Shown here: positions 1 through 5,148 of the stretch, one piece after another | Layout: each line of letters starts with the position of its first letter | Position numbering within the stretch: the first letter of the stretch is position 1 | Source: Bacteroidota bacterium | GTDB taxonomy: Bacteria > Bacteroidota > Ignavibacteria > UBA10030 > BY39 | Assembly (NCBI GenBank): GCA_018830765.1 | Contig: JAHJRJ010000132.1 | Span: 1 to 6,514 of the forward strand | Direction: 5' to 3' | Length of the DNA: 6,514 nt | Made by a program: the position numbers and the translations under genes | Notes under the pieces: model-generated | What the model was told of the DNA's origin: nothing | Database searches by the model: none | The model's input: only the letters and a program-made list of their open reading frames with translations

Positions 1-1
1 A

Positions 2-145
2 ATTGTTTCTAAAAAGGATTGGATCGTCTTTGGCGATTTACTAATTTGGCACGGAAGAAATTTTTGCATCGCTAGAAAACCGAAATGTGCGGAATGTCCT
101 ATTAACGGTTTGTGTCCCTCTGTAGAATTTTTTATTAATCAATAG
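2..145 (+). CDS. nth: Endonuclease III, C-terminal fragment (5' end outside window)
   Basis: The last 47 codons of a gene entering from the left. The reading frame gives WHGRNFCIARKPKCAEC and then PINGLCPS. Its four cysteines are spaced C-X6-C-X2-C-X5-C, which is the [4Fe-4S] cluster loop closing the C-terminus of endonuclease III. The E. coli protein has a very similar LHGRYTCIARKPRC stretch. Family members are base-excision repair DNA glycosylases with AP-lyase activity that remove oxidised pyrimidines. The catalytic helix-hairpin-helix, Lys and Asp lie upstream of the window and cannot be checked. The protein ends about ten residues after the last cysteine, a normal length, so the 3' end looks intact. 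MutY shares the cluster but has a further C-terminal domain, which is absent here, so endonuclease III is preferred. Confidence 0.93.
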   Translation: MVSKKDWIVFGDLLIWHGRNFCIARKPKCAECPINGLCPSVEFFINQ

Positions 146-214
146 ACCAACTACTTATACACTTGGGTTTTCTCGGTATATATGTTAATGACTGCCGTGA
201 GTATGCCTTTTTTT

Positions 215-347
215 GAATATCGAATATCGAATGCTGAATATTGAATTACGAAGTAGTTGAAAATACTTCGACATTCTGCGGTTCGATGTTCGACATTCAT
301 TATTCAAAGCCACAGCCCCCGCCTGTTGCGGGCAGGTTTGGCGGTGG
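215..347. repeat. Composite palindromic intergenic repeat (GAATATCGAAT-type arms plus GC-rich hairpin)
   Basis: Bases 215-305 form one large imperfect palindrome. The left arm starts GAATATCGAATATCGAAT. The reverse complement of the right arm starts GAATAATGAATGTCGAAC. The two meet at a perfect 7-bp core stem, CGAAGTA (249-255) with TACTTCG (264-270), around an 8-nt loop. A second hairpin follows at 310-347. It pairs CCAC (310-313) with GTGG (344-347) and GCC (315-317) with GGC (340-342), with an inner CCCGC (318-322)/GCGGG (328-332) stem. Both strands carry short spurious reading frames rich in SIRYSIF-like residues, a side effect of the repeat. The composition and symmetry suggest a dispersed, non-autonomous intergenic repeat. 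No clear target duplication was found, so its ends are approximate. Confidence 0.6.
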
Positions 348-388
348 TAGTTTATAGTTGATTGCTGAAGGAGATTCGAATCAGCCAG

Positions 389-472
389 TTGCATAAAAAT
401 TGTTTATTAGCGTACATATTGCTTTCCACATTTATTTTATTTATCTTGATATTGGGCTGTGAGTCTGGTTGA
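389..472 (+). CDS. Doubtful 27-codon ORF resembling a lipoprotein signal peptide
   Basis: Read from a TTG at 389, the frame begins MHKNCLLAYILLS. It continues through a hydrophobic stretch to LILGC, a good lipobox, and stops three residues later (ESG). A Shine-Dalgarno-like AAGGAG sits at 368-373, but 15 nt before the TTG is too far to be persuasive. The stop at 470-472 is in frame with the response-regulator gene at 503, so the short peptide directly precedes that gene with 30 nt between. It could be a tiny lipopeptide, a leader peptide, the remnant of a decayed lipoprotein gene, or chance in AT-rich DNA. Chance or a remnant is the most likely reading. Confidence 0.15.
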   Translation: MHKNCLLAYILLSTFILFILILGCESG

Positions 473-502
473 GTAAATATAAGAAATATTATAACCTTCA
501 AG

Positions 503-883
503 ATGAAGAAATATGATATATTGGTTGTTGATGACTCCGAAAATTTCAGAGATTTAATTAAAGACTTTCTTCAGAAACAGTCGGAGGTCGGAAAGGTACT
601 TGCTTCGGGCTCAGGTGCTGAGGCGATCGAATGTTTGAAAAGTTTTAATCCCTCTGTGATACTGATGGATATTGTTATGCCCGGTATGAACGGATTCGAA
701 GCTTCTCAAAAAATCCGACAAATAAATTCGGAAATACCGATAATAATTTTATCAGGGTATGAAGTTACAGATTGGAGGGAAGCGGTTGAAAAATTAGGTT
801 TGAATGGCTTTGTCAACAAGGTTAATCTTGTCAGTGAGTTAATGCCGGTAATCTTTAAATCACTCAGAAATAAACAAATTTAA
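503..883 (+). CDS. Stand-alone response regulator receiver domain (CheY/Spo0F-like architecture)
   Basis: A 126-residue protein made of a single receiver (REC) domain with no output domain. The acidic pocket is D10-D11 (ILVVDDSENFRDL). The phospho-acceptor is D56, in VILMDIVMPGMNG. S84 (IIILSG) is the switch Ser/Thr, F103 stands near the usual aromatic switch position, and K106 is the conserved lysine. All catalytic residues are present, so phosphorylation by a histidine kinase or phosphotransferase is expected. With no DNA-binding or enzymatic domain it should act by protein contact or within a phosphorelay. No kinase gene is adjacent, so its partner is unknown. The ATG start places the first beta strand correctly at residue 5. 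There is little Shine-Dalgarno match and I see no convincing promoter upstream. The stop codon overlaps a hairpin at 882-904. Confidence 0.93.
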   Translation: MKKYDILVVDDSENFRDLIKDFLQKQSEVGKVLASGSGAEAIECLKSFNPSVILMDIVMPGMNGFEASQKIRQINSEIPIIILSGYEVTDWREAVEKLGLNGFVNKVNLVSELMPVIFKSLRNKQI

Positions 884-904
884 CAAGTAGTTTTTTTACT
901 TGTT
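882..904 (+). terminator. Hairpin overlapping the response-regulator stop codon
   Basis: AACAAGTA (882-889) pairs perfectly with TACTTGTT (897-904) around a T-rich loop. The left arm begins inside the TAA stop. The T run is in the loop, not after the stem, so this is not a textbook intrinsic terminator. It may instead protect the 3' end of the mRNA or end transcription weakly. Confidence 0.3.
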
Positions 905-944
905 GTTAAATGAACTAAACCAAAACGTGATTTGTTATTCTGTT

Positions 945-1070
945 AGAAAATTCAAAATACAAACGATTTTCTGGGTAAGTATCATTCCTCCCGTGATACT
1001 TTAAATGAAGCCGGTCCCTGCGGTCCTACCCCCTTAACGCGGGGGCCGAGCTTCGGCCCATTTAATTTTA
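945..1070 (+). other. Structured intergenic segment, possible non-coding RNA or attenuator
   Basis: Stem-loops follow one another closely. AGAAAAT (945-951) pairs with ATTTTCT (966-972). AAGTATCA (977-984) pairs with TGATACTT (994-1001) around loop TTCCTCCCG. An outer stem TTAAATG (1001-1007)/CATTTAA (1059-1065) encloses CCCCC (1029-1033)/GGGGG (1041-1045) and GGGCCGA (1043-1049)/TCGGCCC (1053-1059). The last two stems share bases 1043-1045, and the outer and last stems share 1059, so the pairings compete. No ORF explains the GC-rich block, which stands out in AT-rich surroundings. A weak extended -10 (TG, one base, TATTCT) lies at 933-941, without a -35 box. The segment could be an sRNA, the structured 3' end of the response-regulator transcript, or another dispersed palindromic repeat. 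Confidence 0.35.
1043..1070 (+). terminator. Possible intrinsic terminator
   Basis: GGGCCGA (1043-1049) and TCGGCCC (1053-1059) form a perfect 7-bp GC-rich stem with a 3-nt loop. ATTTAATTTTAT follows, which is T-rich but not an unbroken T run. It lies about 160 bp after the response-regulator stop. It may end that transcript or close the structured segment as a small RNA. Confidence 0.4.
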
Positions 1071-1153
1071 TCTCCTCTAATCCAACCAAGTATTAATGGC
1101 TTTTAAGTATTTAGAACGAAAGTGGCTGAGAACAGAAACGAATAACTTACTGT

Positions 1154-1435
1154 CTGATGTTACGCAAACATAGACATTTACTGATTTCCGGTTCATTCAT
1201 TAGCATACAAACGAACTCAACCCCTATCAGAGTTTGAGCAAACGCTCGGGGCTGACGAAAAAGTGGAAGATCCCTTGTAGTGCGAACTTTAGTTCGCTTA
1301 AATTTCATCAAAAAGCGAAATGAATTTCGCTCTACATCTCTCTCAAAGAACTTATTGGTCACCCTCGGTTGGGGGATGAGTTGTATTCAAAATCAAATAT
1401 TTTCAACAAATTCTTATATATCTGCGTAACATCAG
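1154..1435. mobile_element. MITE-like non-autonomous element, 282 bp, with TIRs and 7-bp target duplication
   Basis: Terminal inverted repeats are perfect over 13 bp: CTGATGTTACGCA at 1154-1166 and its complement TGCGTAACATCAG at 1423-1435. Immediately outside both ends is the same 7-bp direct repeat TTACTGT, at 1147-1153 and 1436-1442, the footprint of a transposition event. A subterminal, imperfect inverted pair lies at similar depth from each end: ATACAA then ACTCAACCCC at 1205-1224, and the complement of ATACAACTCATCCCCC at 1371-1386. The element has no transposase gene. A minus-strand reading frame across 1147-1362 resembles no protein I know and is best read as noise. It would have to be moved in trans by a transposase recognising this TIR. 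I cannot name the parent insertion-sequence family from the TIR alone. Confidence 0.8.
1277..1335. repeat. Nested palindromic module inside the MITE-like element
   Basis: The ends GTAGTGCGAA (1277-1286) and TTCGCTCTAC (1326-1335) are inverted copies with one mismatch. Inside are two tight hairpins: GCGAACT (1282-1288)/AGTTCGC (1291-1297), and AGCGAAAT (1314-1321)/ATTTCGCT (1324-1331), each with a 2-nt loop. The module could be a separate dispersed palindrome that inserted into the element, or part of its normal interior. Confidence 0.55.
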
Positions 1436-1441
1436 TTACTG

Positions 1442-1526
1442 TATCAATTGATAAGACTGATAAAGTTATTTCAACAGTTTATTCCGATGCTTATATTGAT
1501 ATTTTGTAAAATATTTTGTATCAATA
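1442..1526. promoter_or_regulatory. Cluster of TATCAAT-type palindromes, possible operator
   Basis: TATCAATTGATA (1442-1453) is a perfect 12-bp palindrome. Further on, TATTGATA (1494-1501) and TATCAATA (1519-1526) form an 8-bp inverted pair. Between those lie ATATTTT (1499-1505)/AAAATAT (1508-1514) and two copies of ATATTTTGTA, at 1499-1508 and 1511-1520, 12 bp apart. The cluster ends about 30 bp before the small membrane-protein gene at 1559. That position suits regulator sites, although strong AT bias makes such palindromes easier to find by chance. Confidence 0.3.
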
Positions 1527-1558
1527 AGAGGTTACTAATAATCATATTGTTAAAATAA

Positions 1559-1714
1559 ATGAGTTCAGATATATTCACCGACATTAATGCGATATTTTTA
1601 GGATTTATTATTGCGATAATTTTTGTTTTGATTATAATTCAAATCAAAAACAGAAAAGCTTTAAAATATTTACACTACCTCAAAAATAAATTATTTTCCC
1701 GTAAAAATAAGTAA
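1559..1714 (+). CDS. Small single-pass membrane protein, 51 residues, function unknown
   Basis: The protein has three parts. A short acidic N-terminus (MSSDIFTDIN) is followed by one hydrophobic span at about residues 11-28 (AIFLGFIIAIIFVLIIIQ). The C-terminal tail is strongly basic, about residues 30-51, with Lys or Arg at roughly half the positions and no acidic residue. By the positive-inside rule the tail should be cytoplasmic. The start is fixed by an in-frame stop codon directly before the ATG. There is no obvious Shine-Dalgarno, but the TTAAAATAA leader is of the AT-rich kind used in Bacteroidota-like bacteria. The gene stands alone, about 110 bp before the aspartate kinase, whose own promoter lies between. 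I recognise no family. The ordered domain layout supports a real gene over a chance ORF. Confidence 0.55.
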   Translation: MSSDIFTDINAIFLGFIIAIIFVLIIIQIKNRKALKYLHYLKNKLFSRKNK

Positions 1715-1758
1715 GAACATCCTTTTTACCTTCATTTTTTCGACTGCATTCTAAAAGT

Positions 1759-1787
1759 TTGATTGTTTATCACATCTTTTGTATATT
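1759..1787 (+). promoter_or_regulatory. Sigma-70-like promoter for the aspartate kinase-exporter operon
   Basis: A -35 box TTGATT (1759-1764) is separated by exactly 17 bp from a -10 box TATATT (1782-1787). These match the TTGACA/TATAAT consensus at 4 of 6 and 5 of 6 positions. Transcription would begin near 1794, giving a leader of about 30 nt before the ATG at 1824. No leader peptide or riboswitch fits in so short a leader. Confidence 0.45.
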
Positions 1788-1823
1788 TTTCGGCGATAAA
1801 TTCCAAAAACCTAGAAGAGATAG

Positions 1824-3257
1824 ATGATAATAATGAAATTTGGCGGCACTTCGACACAAGATGCCGCTGCTATGTTAAATGTTACGGAGATTGTTAAATC
1901 ACACCTTCATAAGCATCCATTTGTTGTTATATCCGCAATTGCTCAAGCTACAAATCAACTTGAACAAATGTGCAACCTTGCGAAGAGCGGCGATTTAGAA
2001 GGCGGACAAGTAGTTTTAAAAAACTTTATAAAAAGACATTTATATATCGTCAATCAAGCAATTACAGATCCTGTTGAAAAAATTGCGATTAACACAAAAA
2101 TTAATAATATCGGTGAGGAATTAGCGGAACTGATACGTGGAGTAGCTATCATCAAAGAGTTGACGCCTAGAATACTCGACAAGTTTTACAGTTATGGTGA
2201 GCTACTGTCATCGATGATCGTCTACCATATCATGAAAGAAAAGGGAATCGACTCGTTGTGGATTGACACTAAAGATTTTATGATTACGGACGATAATTAC
2301 AACCGTGCATTACCGGTTATGGAAAGTGTTCACGACAAACTGATTTCGCTTACTGGTGATTTATTGAAGGAAGGTAAAACCTTAGTCACACAAGGATTTA
2401 TAGGATTCACATTAGACGGCGATCGCACAACTATGGGACGCGAAAGCTCCGATTTTTCCGCGGCAATTATCGGGTCGGTTTTGAACGCCGAGGACATACA
2501 AATATGGACTGATGTTGATGGAATCCTAACAGGCGACCCGAACATCGTCGAAAACCCGAAAAAAATTAAAGTACTCTCCTTCGAAGAAGCTTATGAATTG
2601 TCGCTGCTTGGCGCAAAAGTATTACATCCTAATACTATGTTACCCGCACTGGAAAAAAATATTCCCATACACGTATTTAATTCAAAACGACCACAAATTT
2701 CCGGAACTTTAGTTTCAAATTCTGCCAATACTTTTACTCCACAGAACGCCTCCGTCATAAAATCCGTTACGTACAAAACAAATATTAACTTGATTAATAT
2801 TAGACCGAAAGTTCGTTCAACACCTTTTGTTTTCTGGGAACATATCTTTAATCTTTTCACGAAATATAAAATTAACCCACTCTTAACATCCACATCGGAA
2901 TTCAAGTTTTCAGCGGCTTTTGAAACTAAATCCAACATCGACTCACTAAAACACGAAATCGGCGAGATTGGCGATTTCAAAATAAAAGAAGGTTTAGCTT
3001 TAATCAGTTTAGTAGGCAGCAATGTGCTTCACGACTACTCATTAAATGAAAAGATATTTTCCGAATTCAGAAGAACTAAAATCAATTTTATGTCTTTCGG
3101 TACTTCGGAATCGAGTATTAGTTTTATGATTCCGGTTGACCATTTTAAAGAAACCGTTCGGCGTCTTCATCAAATATTCTTTGAGACACAGGATGATTCA
3201 AATATTTTTGAATCGCTTCAGACGACTAACATAATTACACCCGATAAGGAAGCATAA
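1824..3257 (+). CDS. lysC: Aspartate kinase, monofunctional LysC type with ACT regulatory domains
   Basis: The protein (477 aa) phosphorylates L-aspartate with ATP (EC 2.7.2.4), the first committed step to lysine/diaminopimelate, threonine and methionine. The amino-acid-kinase domain runs from the KFGGTS motif (residues 5-10) through SYGELLSSM (123-131) and TQGFIGF (189-195). It then continues through GRESSDFSA (205-213), IWTDVDGILTGDP (227-239) and GAKVLHP (263-269). Two ACT domains follow from about residue 310. The last, EGLALISLVGSN onward, aligns well with the end of E. coli LysC. No homoserine dehydrogenase domain is fused. Two points are unusual: GRESSD replaces the common GRGGSD, and the segment equivalent to the E. 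coli lysine site is divergent. An AGAAGAG (1813-1819) just before the ATG supports the first start over the ATG at 1833. The exporter gene follows after 3 nt, so the two are probably co-transcribed. Confidence 0.94.
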   Translation: MIIMKFGGTSTQDAAAMLNVTEIVKSHLHKHPFVVISAIAQATNQLEQMCNLAKSGDLEGGQVVLKNFIKRHLYIVNQAITDPVEKIAINTKINNIGEELAELIRGVAIIKELTPRILDKFYSYGELLSSMIVYHIMKEKGIDSLWIDTKDFMITDDNYNRALPVMESVHDKLISLTGDLLKEGKTLVTQGFIGFTLDGDRTTMGRESSDFSAAIIGSVLNAEDIQIWTDVDGILTGDPNIVENPKKIKVLSFEEAYELSLLGAKVLHPNTMLPALEKNIPIHVFNSKRPQISGTLVSNSANTFTPQNASVIKSVTYKTNINLINIRPKVRSTPFVFWEHIFNLFTKYKINPLLTSTSEFKFSAAFETKSNIDSLKHEIGEIGDFKIKEGLALISLVGSNVLHDYSLNEKIFSEFRRTKINFMSFGTSESSISFMIPVDHFKETVRRLHQIFFETQDDSNIFESLQTTNIITPDKEA

Positions 3258-3263
3258 CAGTTG
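3246..3263 (+). promoter_or_regulatory. Ribosome binding site deciding the TTG start of the exporter gene
   Basis: AAGGAAG (3246-3252) lies inside the last codons of the kinase gene, 8 nt before the TTG at 3261-3263. This spacing and the good Shine-Dalgarno match support initiation at the TTG. Translation of the two genes is probably coupled, since ribosomes stopping at 3255-3257 end almost on the next start. Confidence 0.6.
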
Positions 3264-5090
3264 GAAGTATTTATACGAATATTAAAATATCTTAAACCTT
3301 ACAAGAAAACAGTATATCTTCTTTTATTTTTAATGCTGATGTATGTTGTGTTAAATCTATTTTCAATGGCGATGTTAGTTCCTTTAATTGATGTGATATT
3401 TACTGACATCTCTGCGGTTACTCCTCAATCTACCATTGCTATTGACATCACAAAAGGAAATTTAAAGGATCAATTAACCGGCTGGTTATATCAGACAATG
3501 AATCAATACTCGAAGCATGATGCTTTGATGTATGTTTGTATAATAATAGCAATCGGTTTTCTGCTCAAAAATCTTACGGCATACTTGCAGATGTATCTGA
3601 ACGCCGCTATCGAGCAAGGGATACTGCGCGATTTGAGAAATGACGTTCAAAGGCATTTACATAAACTATCTTTGCATTTTTTCATGGCTCGCAGGAAGGG
3701 TCATCTGATAAGCATGGTTATGAACGATGTCCGCCTTATTACAGAATCAATAATGGCGATTTTGAGTACTGTCTTCCGTGACCCTCCTACGATATTCGTA
3801 AGTGTAACCATTCTGCTGATTTTTAACTGGAAACTGACGATGATAATTCTGCTCGTAACACCAATTTTTGGTTTTATCATCGGTCGCATCGGAAACAAAT
3901 TAAAAAAATACAGCTTGAGGTATCAAGAAAAATTGGCAGAAATTACTGCATTGATGGATGAAACTATCAGCGGGGTTCGTGTTATTAAAGCCTTTAAAAT
4001 GGAAAAGCACGAAATAGAAAAATTTGAAACGCATACAGAGCGTCTGTATAAAATATTCGTTAAACTATCGCGTATTCGAAGCATCTCAAGCCCCCTGAGT
4101 GAATATTTAGGGATCCTCCTCGCAGCGATAGTTTTATGGTTCGGCGGTCAAGGCATTATTGCAAAAACAAGCCCGATGACAGCAGGACAATTCATTTTCT
4201 ATCTTACAATTTTATTATCAATGCTGCAGCCGATAAAAATAATAACTCAGGTTTATAACAGCGTAAGAGAAGGTACAGCAGCAGGGGAGCGGCTATTCGG
4301 GATTTTAGATATTAATCCCCGTATCGTAGATTCGCATGACGCAACGGTAATTAAAGAATTTAAACATTCGATTGTCTTCGATAACGCTTCATTTAAATAC
4401 GATACAAGTGATCTTGTATTGAAAAATATCAATCTTCAAGTTTCTAAGAGTGAAATAATTGCTATCGTTGGTCCAAGCGGTTCGGGAAAGTCTACCTTCG
4501 TCGATTTGATACCGCGCTTCTACGACCCGCTTGAAGGCAGCATTAAGATTGACGGGATCGATTTACGCAATGTTACACAGGATTCATTAAGAGACTTGAT
4601 GGGGATTGTTACTCAGGAGACGATTTTATTTAACGATTCTGTGGCTGCAAATATCGGTTATGGTGTTAAGGACGTGCCTCACGAAAAAATTATCGAAGCT
4701 GCAAAAATAGCTAATGCCCACAACTTCATAGAGAATCTATCGGATGGATACAAAACGATGGTCGGAGACAGGGGCGTTAAACTTTCAGGAGGTGAAAGAC
4801 AACGGCTTGCCATTGCACGTGCAGTTTTGAAAAATCCTCCGATATTGATACTTGATGAAGCAACTTCGTCTCTTGATCCTGAGTCGGAAATGTTGGTGCA
4901 AGAGGCGTTAGAGCGATTGATGAAAAACCGAACCAGTTTCGTAATCGCTCACAGATTCTCGACCATTCAAAACGCCGATAGAGTTGTTGTAATGGAAAAG
5001 GGTAAAATTGTTCAGGTAGGCAAATATACAGACCTTGTGAGTGCGGATGGTTTGTTTAAGAAATTATACAACCTTCAGTTTAGATTGTAA
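3261..5090 (+). CDS. ABC exporter, MsbA-type half transporter (fused membrane and ATPase domains)
   Basis: The protein (609 aa) has the usual half-exporter length and works as a homodimer or heterodimer in the inner membrane. Membrane spans are visible at about residues 18-40, 90-108, 168-190, 192-212, 282-300 and 308-328. The nucleotide-binding domain starts near 370. It has Walker A GPSGSGKST (404-412), Q-loop Q452, signature LSGGERQ (508-514) and Walker B ILILDE (528-533) with catalytic E533. The D-loop SSLD (536-539) and H-loop H564 complete it, so both domains look intact. Layout and motifs resemble MsbA and related lipid, glycolipid or drug exporters. The loop between the first two spans (about 45-85) is long. 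The start is TTG, with good ribosome-binding spacing. Substrate cannot be read from the sequence; nearby envelope genes favour a lipid-linked molecule, but multidrug export is possible. No second half-transporter is adjacent. Confidence 0.93.
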   Translation: MEVFIRILKYLKPYKKTVYLLLFLMLMYVVLNLFSMAMLVPLIDVIFTDISAVTPQSTIAIDITKGNLKDQLTGWLYQTMNQYSKHDALMYVCIIIAIGFLLKNLTAYLQMYLNAAIEQGILRDLRNDVQRHLHKLSLHFFMARRKGHLISMVMNDVRLITESIMAILSTVFRDPPTIFVSVTILLIFNWKLTMIILLVTPIFGFIIGRIGNKLKKYSLRYQEKLAEITALMDETISGVRVIKAFKMEKHEIEKFETHTERLYKIFVKLSRIRSISSPLSEYLGILLAAIVLWFGGQGIIAKTSPMTAGQFIFYLTILLSMLQPIKIITQVYNSVREGTAAGERLFGILDINPRIVDSHDATVIKEFKHSIVFDNASFKYDTSDLVLKNINLQVSKSEIIAIVGPSGSGKSTFVDLIPRFYDPLEGSIKIDGIDLRNVTQDSLRDLMGIVTQETILFNDSVAANIGYGVKDVPHEKIIEAAKIANAHNFIENLSDGYKTMVGDRGVKLSGGERQRLAIARAVLKNPPILILDEATSSLDPESEMLVQEALERLMKNRTSFVIAHRFSTIQNADRVVVMEKGKIVQVGKYTDLVSADGLFKKLYNLQFRL

Positions 5091-5094
5091 CAAA

Positions 5095-5125
5095 AGAACA
5101 GACTACAAGCCCGCCAGTCTGTTCT
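5095..5125 (-). terminator. Hairpin between convergent genes, intrinsic terminator mainly for the minus strand
   Basis: AGAACAGACT (5095-5104) and AGTCTGTTCT (5116-5125) form a perfect 10-bp stem with an 11-nt loop. Read on the minus strand the stem is followed by TTTTGTTA, a fair U tract, 23 nt after the glycosyltransferase stop. On the plus strand the stem starts 4 nt after the exporter stop but has no U run behind it, so termination there would be weaker. Confidence 0.6.
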
Positions 5126-5148
5126 GCCATTCATTCATCGTTCTGTGT

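Noticed and set aside
215..250. Tandem GAATATCGAAT units as a possible CRISPR array
   Set aside because: The units are about 8-10 bp, adjacent and degenerate, without spacers of constant length. They form one arm of a palindrome.
373..382. GATTCGAATC, resembling a tRNA T-arm
   Set aside because: It is a short palindrome. No acceptor stem, anticodon arm or D-arm can be formed around it on either strand.
185..394. Minus-strand 69-codon reading frame
   Set aside because: It lies over the palindromic repeat at 215-347. Its SIRYSIF-type residues are the repeat read as protein, and it has no recognisable domain.
1147..1362. Minus-strand 71-codon reading frame inside the MITE-like element
   Set aside because: It runs across the nested hairpins and one TIR, and its last codons and stop lie in the TIR and target duplication. 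It shows no transposase motif and is best explained as noise in repeat DNA.
2330..3022. Two minus-strand reading frames opposite the aspartate kinase
   Set aside because: They are antisense shadows of a strongly conserved coding sequence and have no family features of their own.
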